Shown: positions 17,592 to 26,462, counted from the stretch's first letter. The stretch is 64,000 nucleotides of DNA from Parvimonas sp000223315 (GCA_050262155.1 CP189843.1:124001-188000), one strand, 5' to 3'. Notes: generated by a model not told the origin, from the letters alone. Translations and numbers: made by a program.

Positions 17592-18935
17592 TTATGCTTC
17601 CTCCAATACCTTACATAGTTTGTCTATTTCTTCCTTAGTACGTTTTTCTGTAACTGCAAACATAATAACATTTTCTAATTCAGGATAGTGCTTTCCAAGA
17701 TCGAAACCACCGATTATTCCGTTTTCAAATAATTTCTTATTTAATTCGCAAACCGGTTTTTTAGCTTTTAATGCAAATTCTTTATAGAAAGGAGCATCAA
17801 AAACTTTTTCGAATTTACCTGTTTCTAAAAGTTTCTTGTAAAGATAATGAGCTTTCTTTATACATTGTTTTGAAAGTTCTTTAAGACCTTCTTTACCTAG
17901 AAGATCCATATAAATTGCTGCAGTCAAAACATTAAGACCTTGGTTAGAACAGATATTTGAAGTAGCTTTCTCTCTCTTAATATGTTGTTCTCTGGCTGAT
18001 AAAGTAAGAACCCAACATCTCTTTCCATCTCTGTCAACAGTTTGTCCAACTATTCTTCCAGGAACTTTTCTTAAGAATTCTTTATTTACAGCCATAAATC
18101 CTAGATATGGTCCACCATATGAAATAGGGAGACCTAGTGATTGAGCTTCACCTACAACTACGTCAACATTACAATCAGACGGTTTCTTTAAAGTTCCCAA
18201 AGAAGATGGGTCAATAGAAACTACTGAGTAACATTTTTTAAATCCATGTGCAAGTTCTGAAATCTTAGTTACATCTTCAATATTACCGAAGAAGTTTGGA
18301 TTTTGAACTAGAACAGCTCCAATTTCATCATTTAATTTTGCTTTTAAATCATCAATACAAGTTACACCGTTACAAGTTTTAACAACTTCCATTTCAATAT
18401 GTTGAGCATGAAGGTAAGTTTTTAAAACTTCTCTTGACCAAGGTGCAATAGCTTCAGAAACTAAAACTTTTTTCTTTTTAGCATGATGAGCAGTCATAAT
18501 TGCTGCTTCAGCCAAACTTGTTCCTTGATCATAAAGTGATGCATTCGCATATTCCATACCAGTTAGATTTGAAATCATAGTTTGGAATTCAAAAATATAT
18601 TGTAAAGTTCCTTGACTGATTTCCGGTTGGTATGGAGTATAAGAAGTCAAAAATTCACTTCTGCTAATAATTGTTGGAATAACAGCAGGAATATAATGAT
18701 CATAAGCACCTGCACCTAAAAATGTTGGATATTCACTTGAAGATGCATTTTTACTTGCTAACTTAGTTAGATAGTTATAAACTTCCAACTCACTTTTTGC
18801 TTTTGGAATATTTAATTCTCTCTTTAATTTTAATTCTTCAGGAATATCTGAGAATAAATCTTCAACAGAATTAACACCAAGGCTATCTAACATATCTTTA
18901 ACATCTTGTTCTGTTAGAGAAATATAAGGATACAT
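17592..18935 (-). CDS. gcvPA: Glycine dehydrogenase (decarboxylating) subunit 1
   Basis: 447 residues matching the N-terminal half of the P-protein. The start resembles MYPYISLTEQDVKDML with FLGAGAYDHYIPAVI (~residues 73-87) and YTPYQPEISQGTLQ (~95-108), all characteristic of GcvPA. It lacks the PLP lysine, which resides in subunit 2. AGGAGG precedes the ATG. It sits 26 nt after gcvT in the T-PA-PB operon. Confidence 0.96.
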   Translation of the reverse strand: MYPYISLTEQDVKDMLDSLGVNSVEDLFSDIPEELKLKRELNIPKAKSELEVYNYLTKLASKNASSSEYPTFLGAGAYDHYIPAVIPTIISRSEFLTSYTPYQPEISQGTLQYIFEFQTMISNLTGMEYANASLYDQGTSLAEAAIMTAHHAKKKKVLVSEAIAPWSREVLKTYLHAQHIEMEVVKTCNGVTCIDDLKAKLNDEIGAVLVQNPNFFGNIEDVTKISELAHGFKKCYSVVSIDPSSLGTLKKPSDCNVDVVVGEAQSLGLPISYGGPYLGFMAVNKEFLRKVPGRIVGQTVDRDGKRCWVLTLSAREQHIKREKATSNICSNQGLNVLTAAIYMDLLGKEGLKELSKQCIKKAHYLYKKLLETGKFEKVFDAPFYKEFALKAKKPVCELNKKLFENGIIGGFDLGKHYPELENVIMFAVTEKRTKEEIDKLCKVLEEA

Positions 18936-18961
18936 ATAGAATTTACCTCCTAATAATTTAA

Positions 18962-20065
18962 TTATTTTTTAAGAAATTTCTTACTGATTAAAACAGCAGG
19001 AACTCTTTTATTTCTGATTTCAACTTGAACTTCATTTCCTACTTCAGCTTGATCAGCGTCAACAATTACATTCGCAATAGTTTTGCCTAATGTAGGTGAC
19101 ATATAACCAGTTGTTACAAATCCGATTTCTTTATCATTTTTAAATATTTTTGCTCCGTGTCTTGCAATACCTTTACCGGTTAATTCAAGACCAATTAATT
19201 TTCTTGGAACTCCGGCTTCTTTAAGTTTTGTTAAAGCAGCTTTACCAATAAAATCAGCTTCTTGTTTTAATTTTACGAAATATCCAAGACCTGCTTCAAG
19301 TGGAGTAATAACGTCGTCCATTTCATTTCCGTAAAGTGGAAGAGATGCTTCAAATCTTAGAGTATCTCTACAACCTAAACCACAAGGAACAACTCCATCT
19401 TCCTTGCCGATTTTAAGTATTTCATCCCATAATTTATTAATATCTTCGCCTGAACCGTAAACTTCAAATCCGTCTTCACCTGTATATCCTGTACGTGAAA
19501 CTAGGAATTTTCCACAATCTCCAAGTTCAACATTTTCTTTAAAAGTAAAGAACTTTATTTCATTTGCTAAATCAACATTTTTAGCTAATTTTTGTAATAC
19601 TTTTTCAGCCTTAGGGCCTTGTAATGCAATTTGTGCAGTTTCTGATGAAATATTTTTAATTTCTACATCATAGTTTCCTTTTTGTTTTAGGAACCAATCA
19701 AAGTCTTTATCAGTATTTGCAGCATTTACTACGATATACATATCTTCTTGACCTTTTCTGTAAACTAATAAATCATCAACAACTCCACCGTTTTCATTAC
19801 ATAATAAAGAGTAAATAACTTGTCCGTCACCAATAGTTCCTAAATCATTAGTGATTAAATGATTTACATAGTCAAAAGCATCTTTACCTTTAACAGTAAC
19901 TTCTCCCATATGTGAAACGTCGAATAAACCAGCGTTATTTCTAACCGCATGATGTTCAGGAGCTAATCCTTCGTATTTAACAGGTAATAACCAACCTGCA
20001 TAATCAACAACTTCTCCTCCATATGAAACGTGTTTGTCGTACAATGGTGTTTTTTGTGCAGCCAT
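18962..20065 (-). CDS. gcvT: Glycine cleavage system T protein (aminomethyltransferase)
   Basis: 367 residues; transfers the methylene group from aminomethyl-lipoyl-GcvH to tetrahydrofolate and releases ammonia. Family landmarks are HHAVRNNAGLFDVSHMGE (~residues 38-55), the catalytic-aspartate region there, and LEAGLGYFVKL (~255). AAGGAGG precedes the ATG. It is the first gene of the operon. No gcvH or lipoamide dehydrogenase gene follows, so those components must be elsewhere. No glycine riboswitch motif is visible upstream. Confidence 0.95.
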   Translation of the reverse strand: MAAQKTPLYDKHVSYGGEVVDYAGWLLPVKYEGLAPEHHAVRNNAGLFDVSHMGEVTVKGKDAFDYVNHLITNDLGTIGDGQVIYSLLCNENGGVVDDLLVYRKGQEDMYIVVNAANTDKDFDWFLKQKGNYDVEIKNISSETAQIALQGPKAEKVLQKLAKNVDLANEIKFFTFKENVELGDCGKFLVSRTGYTGEDGFEVYGSGEDINKLWDEILKIGKEDGVVPCGLGCRDTLRFEASLPLYGNEMDDVITPLEAGLGYFVKLKQEADFIGKAALTKLKEAGVPRKLIGLELTGKGIARHGAKIFKNDKEIGFVTTGYMSPTLGKTIANVIVDADQAEVGNEVQVEIRNKRVPAVLISKKFLKK

Positions 20066-20734
20066 ATCAAATTCCTCCTTAAATTTTAATAGAAATCAAT
20101 TACCTCTCATAAGATAACTCTTTTCCTTTAATGTAATTATATTATAAAAAAATAAAAAACACAATAGTCTTTATATAAAAATATAAAAAGTTTTTTATTA
20201 AGGTAAAACTATTATTTATAAAATTAACAAAAAAGAACAATTGAAAAATAAAAATGTTTTTATTTTAACTTATAGATTAGTAATATACAAAAATTATACC
20301 CTAAATAATTACAAAATAATATAAAAATATAAAAACTTTTTTTAAAAATATTTAAAATATTTTATCTACAAACTAAATATTGATAAGATTTACTATAACT
20401 ATTGATAAAATAATAAAAAAAAAAAAAATTAATTTTTTAAATATATTTAAAAAAATATAATTAAAAAAAAAAATTTTTTTTTTATAAAATTTTTTAATTA
20501 TACAAAGATTATGTTACAAAAGTTAAAATATACAGAAAAAAATGACTTTTTGTCAAAAACTTTTTTTAGAAATTTATATCTTGTTAAAAATATTTTTTTA
20601 AAAGTTTAATCAAATTTTTTTATCTAAAAACAAAATATCGTTATTCAAATATTTTTAAAATTTATATTTTGGGTATAAAATTTTTGTGATATAATTATAA
20701 AAGAATAATACAAATTATTATCGAGGAGGTTATT
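20066..20734. other. Extremely AT-rich intergenic spacer
   Basis: A 669-bp divergent intergenic region with almost no G or C between 20150 and 20700. It has long A and T tracts (for example 20410-20500) that imply strong intrinsic curvature. It must hold the gcvT promoter (minus) and the promoter of the 20735 gene (plus; -10-like TATAAT at 20691-20696). No gene or structured RNA is visible. Confidence 0.7.
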
Positions 20735-21850
20735 ATGAAAAAAATTGGACTTTTAGTAAATCCTATTGCCGGAATGGGTGGTAGAGTAGGACTTAAAGGA
20801 ACTGATGGAGAAGGTATTTTAGAAAAAGCAATAGCACTTGGTGCTGTTCAAGAAGCTCCTGAAAAAGCTAAAAAGGCATTGAGGAAAGTTGTTGAGTTAA
20901 AAGACAAATTTAAAGTCTTTACTGCAAGTGGACTTATGGGAGAAGAAGAATGTAAAGAGCTTGGCTTAGATTATGAAATTGTTTATAATGCCTCTGAAAA
21001 ATCATCAGTTACTGATTCAAGAGAACTTTTAAAATATTTTTTAGAAAATGGCATTGAATTGATTTTCTTTGTAGGTGGAGACGGAACAGCAAGAGATGTT
21101 TATTCAGTTATAGAAGATAAGATTCCGGTAATTGGAGTACCTGCGGGAGTAAAAATTCACTCACCTGTTTATGGAAACACTCCTGAACAAGCAGGAAGTC
21201 TTCTTTTTGAAGTTATAAATGGAGTGGAGCTTCCGGTAATTGAAAAAGATGTCGTTGATATTGACGAAGACGCTTTTAGGGATGATAGAGTAGAAGTTAG
21301 ACTTTATGGTTATCTAAAAGTTCCTTTTGATCAAAGATATTTACAAAATAAAAAATCACAAACTCCTCAATCAGATAGCGACGCTCAAGTTTCAATTGCC
21401 TGTGATGTAATAGATGGTATGAAAGATGATATTTTCTATATAATTGGATCCGGAACAACTCCTATGTATATCATGAAAGAATTGGATTTACCTTATACTG
21501 TATTAGGTGTTGATATAATAAAAAATAAAAAACTTGTAAAAAAAGATTGTAGTGAAAAAGATATACTTGAAGTAATTGGAGATGAAAGAGCTATTTTGAT
21601 TGTAACTCCGATGGGTGGACAAGGTTATGTATTTGGACGTGGAAATCAACAATTAAGTGCAAATGTTTTAAGAAAAATCGACAAAAAAGATATTATAATA
21701 ATTGCAACAAACGGGAAACTTGAGAGTATAACATCAGGTCATCTCGTAGCTTATACAATGGACGAAGAAATAGATAAGAAATTAAAAGGCTACTATAGGG
21801 TTAAAATCGGATATGAAAGAGAAAAAATGATGTTAGTAGATAATGAATAA
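20735..21850 (+). CDS. ATP-NAD kinase-like protein (AcoX/NAD kinase superfamily)
   Basis: 371 residues. The N-terminal LLVNPIAGMGG (~residues 6-16) and FVGGDGTARD (~113-122) are the diphosphate-binding motifs of the NAD-kinase/diacylglycerol-kinase superfamily. TPMGGQGYVFGRGNQQ (~residues 288-303) is typical of the COG3199 branch rather than canonical NadK. GAGGAGG precedes the ATG. It likely phosphorylates NAD or a related dinucleotide, but this branch is poorly characterised. It is divergent from the gcv operon. Confidence 0.82.
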   Translation: MKKIGLLVNPIAGMGGRVGLKGTDGEGILEKAIALGAVQEAPEKAKKALRKVVELKDKFKVFTASGLMGEEECKELGLDYEIVYNASEKSSVTDSRELLKYFLENGIELIFFVGGDGTARDVYSVIEDKIPVIGVPAGVKIHSPVYGNTPEQAGSLLFEVINGVELPVIEKDVVDIDEDAFRDDRVEVRLYGYLKVPFDQRYLQNKKSQTPQSDSDAQVSIACDVIDGMKDDIFYIIGSGTTPMYIMKELDLPYTVLGVDIIKNKKLVKKDCSEKDILEVIGDERAILIVTPMGGQGYVFGRGNQQLSANVLRKIDKKDIIIIATNGKLESITSGHLVAYTMDEEIDKKLKGYYRVKIGYEREKMMLVDNE

Positions 21851-22006
21851 TAAATTAGGCGATAGAAATATCGTCTTTTTTGTATAATATTTGAATAATA
21901 TGATTTTATAACTTAAGCATATTAATTTAATTAGTTATTGTTTTAAACTTTGTATAAAATTTCTATATATTTTTATTTAGTACTACCTTTTTGGGCTAAA
22001 GTATGT

Positions 22007-22178
22007 TATAATAATATTGTCTAAGGTTCCTGTTTAATTATACCTACATTTTTTATAAGGGATTACGGAGTTCTTACTTTGATGGCAGCCTTTTTTAAGG
22101 AAACCGTGAGATTTAAGACAGTTTGCCCACCTTCAATTGCGAAGGTCTATAAAATGACAGGAACCGAAAGACTTTTTA
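22007..22178 (+). ncRNA. Candidate 6S RNA (ssrS-like rod-shaped RNA) with promoter
   Basis: A TGTTATAAT extended -10 (22007-22012) points to a start near 22019. The transcript is closed by GTCT..GGTTCCTGT (22019-22033) pairing with ACAGGAACC..AGAC (22157-22172), followed by a T run. Inside is an apical arm (TTACGG/CCGTGA) and a wide, weakly paired central bubble whose 3' side carries a small hairpin ACCTTC/GAAGGT (22131-22148). A long rod with a central bubble and a 3'-side hairpin is the Firmicutes 6S architecture. The assignment is structural; no sequence alignment was possible. Confidence 0.58.
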
Positions 22179-22209
22179 ATAAGATAATAAATGATTAGGG
22201 GGTTTTTTT

Positions 22210-22578
22210 ATGAGCTTAGCAAAGTATATTGAACAAAGACGTTTAGAAAGAGAAAGAGAAGTTAGAAGAAAAATAAGAAAAGAAAAATTATCCAATGCTG
22301 CAAAGATTACAGTTGGAGCTGCTGTTGGAGCTGGAATTGGTATCTTATTTGCTCCTAAGTCAGGAAAAGAAACAAGAGAAGATATTGTCAAAGCAACTAA
22401 AGACGGTGTTGAATATGTAAGTGAAAATGTAAATAATGCTGTTAAAGTTGTTGCTGATAAAGCTAAAGAAGTTAAAGAAGCTGTTGAAGAAAAATATGAT
22501 GATTTCACTAATAGAAATATGACTGAAATTTCTCCGGAAGTTGAAGAAATGGATATAACAGAATCAACAGAAGAATAG
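22210..22578 (+). CDS. YtxH-like envelope protein
   Basis: 122 residues. A basic N-terminus precedes a glycine-rich hydrophobic segment (ITVGAAVGAGIGILFAP, ~residues 33-49), followed by KSGKETRED and an amphipathic coiled region. That is the YtxH-type pattern: 'G-A-LFAPKSGKETR'. A short downstream gene with YtxG-like features follows after 10 nt, mirroring the B. subtilis ytxG-ytxH pairing. Probably a membrane-associated stress or envelope protein. Confidence 0.8.
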   Translation: MSLAKYIEQRRLEREREVRRKIRKEKLSNAAKITVGAAVGAGIGILFAPKSGKETREDIVKATKDGVEYVSENVNNAVKVVADKAKEVKEAVEEKYDDFTNRNMTEISPEVEEMDITESTEE

Positions 22579-22588
22579 TGAGGGAAAA

Positions 22589-23059
22589 ATGGTAACAATA
22601 GATTTAGATTTAACTTTAAGAGTTATTCTTTATTTAGTTGCAATAGTTTGCTTGTTAGCTTGTATTTGTTTCTTCACTAAGTTAATAAAATTTTTCGGAA
22701 GAATGAATACCATTTTGGAAAAGAGCGAAGAAAGTTTGGTTTCAGTTTCTGAAAAATTGCCAAGCCTGGTTGAAAATGCTGACAAAGCTGTCACTAATGC
22801 AAATGAAATTCTTGAAAAGACTGATGAAATTTTAGTTAATACAAAGGATGATGTAATTGACAGTGTTGAAAACGTAAGTTCAACACTTGAAAATGTAAGA
22901 GATATTACTGAAGATATTAATATATCTACAAGATTTGTGGCAGAACAAGTTGTGGATACTACAATGGATATTAGAGAAAATGTTGACATTGTCATTGATA
23001 AGGTTGATATGATTATGAATATTGTAGAAGCTATAAGATCTTTTTTTAGAAAAAAATAA
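22589..23059 (+). CDS. DUF948/YtxG-like membrane protein
   Basis: 156 residues: one N-terminal transmembrane helix (~residues 9-33), then a long heptad-rich region with repeated Val/Asn/Thr/Asp positions. This resembles the coiled-coil, methyl-accepting-protein-like stalk of DUF948 proteins. It directly follows the YtxH-like gene. Probably a structural envelope protein; no enzymatic residues. Confidence 0.7.
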   Translation: MVTIDLDLTLRVILYLVAIVCLLACICFFTKLIKFFGRMNTILEKSEESLVSVSEKLPSLVENADKAVTNANEILEKTDEILVNTKDDVIDSVENVSSTLENVRDITEDINISTRFVAEQVVDTTMDIRENVDIVIDKVDMIMNIVEAIRSFFRKK

Positions 23060-23116
23060 TTTTTATAATATCGACTTTTTCTAATTTCTATTTTTTTATA
23101 AAGATGGGAGGACATC

Positions 23117-23869
23117 ATGGGAGTTATAGGAAAATCGGAATTGTTAGAATCGTTGTATAAAATTGGAGAGGGCAAGGCTAACTATAGGCTTCATAAAATG
23201 CTAATTTTAGCTTTTTTAGCCGGTATGTTTATTGCCTTGAGTGGACTTTCTTATATAGTTGTTAATACGGGAATGGCGAGTTTAAATGCCACTTATGGAA
23301 AATTTATCTCTGGAGTTTGTTTCTCTTTTGGGCTTTTTGCCGTAGTTATTGCCGGTGCTGACTTATTTACAGGAAATGTTTTGATGTTAGCTCCTGCATT
23401 GGGAAAGAGAATTACATTTCTGAAGATGTTTAGAAATTGGGTATCTGTTTACCTATTTAATTTTATCGGTGCGATTTTTGTATCACTACTTGTTTATTTT
23501 GCAAGTGTCTTGTCACCACAAATGCTAGCTTTTTTGCATAAGATTACCGTTGCAAAAACTACAGAAAGCTTTATAGTTCTTTTATTTAAAGGTATAGGAT
23601 GTAATATTTTCGTTTGTTTGGGAGTTTGGATGTCCTATGCTTGCAAAGATGGAGTTTCAAAATTCTTTGCCTGTGCTATTTCTGTTATATTATTTTTAAT
23701 ATGCGGTTTTGAGCACAGTGTTGCAAATATGTTCTATCTTTCACTATCCGTTATATTATCAGATATAGGCGTGGGAGCGGTTATATATGATTTAATCCCT
23801 GTTACAATAGGAAATATAATTGGTGGAAGTATAGTAGCTATTTGTTATTATTTCGCTTATAGAGATTAG
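23117..23869 (+). CDS. Formate/nitrite transporter family channel (FocA/NirC-like)
   Basis: 250 residues with six hydrophobic segments. Family positions are FIALSGLSYIVVN (~residues 37-49), AGADLFTGNVLML (~86-98), NFIGAIFVSLLVYF (~115-128), CNIFVCLGVWM (~157-167) and GFEHSVANMFY (~198-208, central histidine of the pore). It would conduct formate or another small monovalent anion. A ModE-like HTH gene follows 11 nt downstream, suggesting coordinate formate/molybdenum metabolism. Confidence 0.92.
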   Translation: MGVIGKSELLESLYKIGEGKANYRLHKMLILAFLAGMFIALSGLSYIVVNTGMASLNATYGKFISGVCFSFGLFAVVIAGADLFTGNVLMLAPALGKRITFLKMFRNWVSVYLFNFIGAIFVSLLVYFASVLSPQMLAFLHKITVAKTTESFIVLLFKGIGCNIFVCLGVWMSYACKDGVSKFFACAISVILFLICGFEHSVANMFYLSLSVILSDIGVGAVIYDLIPVTIGNIIGGSIVAICYYFAYRD

Positions 23870-23880
23870 GGGATGTATTA

Positions 23881-24243
23881 ATGTTGGAGTTTCCAAAAAA
23901 TTTTAATGTAAAATTGACTTTGTATAATGAAGATTATTCATTTGGAAATGGATTATATAGATTACTCTTATTGATTGACGAATATAAATCAGTCAATAGA
24001 ACTTGTAAAGAAATGAAAATGGCATATTCCAAAGCCTATAAAATGATAATTCGTTCTGAAAAGGATTTGAATTGTAAACTTCTGGTTGGTAAAATCGGAG
24101 GAAAAGGTGGTGGAGGTTCAACACTAACTGAAGAGGCTAGAAAACTAATGTCATTTTATGAACAAATTAATAAAAATACAAAAGAATTTGTTGAAAAAGA
24201 AATTGCAAATTTTAAAAATGAAATTAATAAAGCGGAGAAGTAA
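23881..24243 (+). CDS. ModE/LysR-like winged helix-turn-helix protein
   Basis: 120 residues with a LysR/ModE-type N-terminal winged helix: LLLIDEYKSVNRTCKEMKMAYSKAYKMI (~residues 29-56), then GGKGGGGSTLTEEARKLMS, the wing typical of ModE. There is no C-terminal molybdate-binding MOP domain, so it is the short DNA-binding form. It is probably co-transcribed with the formate/nitrite channel. Its last ~20 codons and the terminator are duplicated 2.2 kb downstream at 26377-26462. Confidence 0.8.
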   Translation: MLEFPKNFNVKLTLYNEDYSFGNGLYRLLLLIDEYKSVNRTCKEMKMAYSKAYKMIIRSEKDLNCKLLVGKIGGKGGGGSTLTEEARKLMSFYEQINKNTKEFVEKEIANFKNEINKAEK

Positions 24244-24263
24244 AAACTCTCCGTTTTTTTGTT
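24178..24263 (+). repeat. 86-bp direct repeat, left copy
   Basis: Covers the last ~20 codons of the HTH gene plus its terminator. By eye it is identical to 26377-26462; identity stops sharply on both sides. It bounds the ATPase/TOPRIM-like cassette. Confidence 0.93.
24233..24260 (+). terminator. Terminator of the channel-HTH operon
   Basis: CGGAG/CTCCG stem followed by T7; lies inside the 86-bp repeat. Confidence 0.8.
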
Positions 24264-24496
24264 TAAATGTAAATATTTAATTCACTTAATATCGTTACAA
24301 AAGTTTCGCATAAGTATCCAAAACTTTATAAACTATAAAAACTTTCTAATAATTTATACTAAAGTTTTTAATTATTAATATAAATAATTAAACATTAATA
24401 TAATACATATAACGACAGAAATTTTGAGTAAATACAAAGGAAAATATAATAAAAGCATAATTATTGCATAAAACAACGAAAAAAACGTATAAAGGT

Positions 24497-24525
24497 GTTG
24501 TATTGTAATTTCAATTATGTTATAA
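24497..24525 (+). promoter_or_regulatory. Promoter of the ATPase/TOPRIM-like cassette
   Basis: TTGTAT (24497-24502), 17 nt, TATAAT (24520-24525) with an extended TG. The cassette therefore carries its own promoter inside the repeats. The rest of 24264-24496 is AT-rich without visible features. Confidence 0.75.
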
Positions 24526-24560
24526 TAAGAGTGAATTTAAATTTGAAATGGAGGTAGAAA

Positions 24561-25709
24561 ATGAAATTATTAAAATTATCTGTTGAAGGCTTGATGCTTT
24601 TTAAAGGAAAGGTTGAAATTGATTTTTTTACTGAACAAAAAGTTATGTCAGGTAATAAGGATATGCTTTCTAATCCTTTTGGAAATATTTATACAAATAA
24701 TGTGTTATCTATTGTTGGGATTAATGCTTCTGGAAAGACAACTTTATTAAAATTAATATCATTTTCTTTAAACCTGTTAAATGGAGAACCAATAAATAAT
24801 ATTGAAACTAAAGATATACTAATGGAATGTAAAAATGTAATATTTGATATAGTTTTCTATGATGACAATAAACATATTTGTAAGCTTAACACAAAAATTT
24901 CTATAGAACAGGAAAGTGATTTAGAAGAACGATATGTAATAGATGATGAGATTTTGTATAGAAAGAAAGTGTCACAAATTAGATCAAAGAAAGATATGTT
25001 TGTTTTTGATGAATGTGATTCTAAGACGATACGTGACAAATCAGCAGAATTTCTTAAAGACGATATTAGTATTGCTATTTCTATAAATAAAAATAATGGA
25101 TTTAAAGTTCGTAATCTTATGGAATTAACTAATATTAACTCATTACGAATACTTGGCAATTTTCCAAGGGAGTTAATACAATTTTTGGATTCTAGTATAA
25201 ATCAAATTAGATTTGATCCAAAAACTAATGAAATTAGGGTAGAATTTTATGGTAGAGATGTTATTGTTGTAAACCATCCATTACAATTAGAAAAATACCT
25301 ATCTTCAGGAACAATAAAAGGAATTAATATTTTTTTAACTGCTATGTTTGCTTTTGAATTTGGAGGATATTTGATAGTAGACGAATTAGAAAATCATTTT
25401 AATAGAGAGATTGTTGCAACTTTAGTTAGGTTTTTTATGAATAAATTTGTTAATAAAACAGGAGCAACATTAATTTTTTCAACTCATTATGCAGAATTAT
25501 TGGATGAATTCGAAAGAAATGATAATATCTATATAGTAAGAAACAGAGGAGGAATAACTGTCCAAAAATTATCTAATTTTATTAATAGAAATGATATAAA
25601 GAGGAGTGAGGTCTTTAAAAGTGATTTTCTTGATGGAACTGTTCCTTCTTATGAATCTTATATAAAATTAAAAAATGCTATTATTCAAGGAAAAATGAGT
25701 GAGGAGTAA
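24561..25709 (+). CDS. AAA/ABC-type ATPase of a candidate two-gene defence cassette
   Basis: 382 residues. Walker A is GINASGKTT (~residues 53-61). The middle is variable. A signature-like PLQLEKYLSSGTIKG (~residues 239-253) precedes Walker B YLIVDELENHF (~271-281) and the switch histidine in STHYAEL (~311-317). This is the overcoming-lysogenisation/AbiLi-like ATPase arrangement found in phage-defence proteins. GGAGG precedes the ATG. It pairs with the 25722 gene downstream. A regulatory ATPase for a partner nuclease is inferred from the architecture. Confidence 0.75.
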   Translation: MKLLKLSVEGLMLFKGKVEIDFFTEQKVMSGNKDMLSNPFGNIYTNNVLSIVGINASGKTTLLKLISFSLNLLNGEPINNIETKDILMECKNVIFDIVFYDDNKHICKLNTKISIEQESDLEERYVIDDEILYRKKVSQIRSKKDMFVFDECDSKTIRDKSAEFLKDDISIAISINKNNGFKVRNLMELTNINSLRILGNFPRELIQFLDSSINQIRFDPKTNEIRVEFYGRDVIVVNHPLQLEKYLSSGTIKGINIFLTAMFAFEFGGYLIVDELENHFNREIVATLVRFFMNKFVNKTGATLIFSTHYAELLDEFERNDNIYIVRNRGGITVQKLSNFINRNDIKRSEVFKSDFLDGTVPSYESYIKLKNAIIQGKMSEE

Positions 25710-25721
25710 GATTATTTTACT

Positions 25722-26252
25722 ATGGATAAATTAGTTGCTTGTATTGTTGAGGGAACTGCAGAAAGAGTTATAATAACAAAATTATTGGATAATGATAAGT
25801 TAAAATTTTCTAGAAATGAACTGTTGGATGAAGAATTATTAAGAAGTAGGACTGCAAGAAAGTTTGAGGAAAAATATTTAGGAAAGAGTTTTAAATCCAA
25901 AATTAGTGTGTATAGAATATTAGATTCTAAAAATGAAGGATTTAAGTTACGTAAGACATATGCGAGTAAAGTGGATGTAATCAATGTTATTACAGCACCG
26001 GAAATTGAGATTCTTGTAATATTAAAAGAAGGAAAGTTTGATGATTATTGTAAATATAAAAGTAAGCTTAAACCAAGTGAGTATTGCAGTCAAGAGTTAA
26101 AATTTCATAAAGTAAAAAATGAGAATTTTTTAGAGGAATATTTTTCTGATGTAGAAGAGTTGGAAAATGTAATAAAAGAGTATAAGAGTAAGCATAAATT
26201 TTTAAAAGGAGAATTATGTTTAGCAGATATACTTAAGGATAATAGTGTATAG
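25722..26252 (+). CDS. Small TOPRIM/RloB-like partner protein
   Basis: 176 residues. The N-terminal ACIVEGTAERVIITKLL (~residues 6-22) looks like the acidic TOPRIM first motif. YRILDSKNEGF (~65-75) provides a second acidic cluster, and TAPEIEILVILKEGKFDDY (~90-108) resembles the 'P-FE-W-L' segment of RloB/AbiLii proteins. The gene starts 12 nt after the ATPase stop and is probably translationally dependent on it. A nuclease effector is an inference; the catalytic set is short and unproven. I do not recognise a named family with certainty. Confidence 0.6.
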   Translation: MDKLVACIVEGTAERVIITKLLDNDKLKFSRNELLDEELLRSRTARKFEEKYLGKSFKSKISVYRILDSKNEGFKLRKTYASKVDVINVITAPEIEILVILKEGKFDDYCKYKSKLKPSEYCSQELKFHKVKNENFLEEYFSDVEELENVIKEYKSKHKFLKGELCLADILKDNSV

Positions 26253-26376
26253 ACAAAAATTATAAATTTAATATTTGACTTAGAGAAGAAATTTTAAATT
26301 TATTAAAAAAGTATTCTTATTAAAGATAAAGTTGAAATAATAGATTGTTACTATTTATGAAGGATTAGGTTTAAAA

Positions 26377-26462
26377 ACAAAAGAATTTGTTGAAAAAGAA
26401 ATTGCAAATTTTAAAAATGAAATTAATAAAGCGGAGAAGTAAAAACTCTCCGTTTTTTTGTT
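26377..26462 (+). repeat. 86-bp direct repeat, right copy
   Basis: Second copy of 24178-24263. It carries only the 3' end of the HTH reading frame and the terminator (26432-26459), out of context, showing that the 2113 bp between the copies are an insertion or recombination product. Confidence 0.93.

Noticed and set aside
20066..20200. Glycine riboswitch upstream of gcvT
   Set aside because: No tandem aptamer-like conserved G-rich motifs are present in this A/T sequence.
20066..20734. Possible replication origin because of extreme AT content and a TTATCTACA DnaA-box-like word
   Set aside because: Only one near-match to a DnaA box is visible and neither dnaA, dnaN nor other origin genes are nearby.
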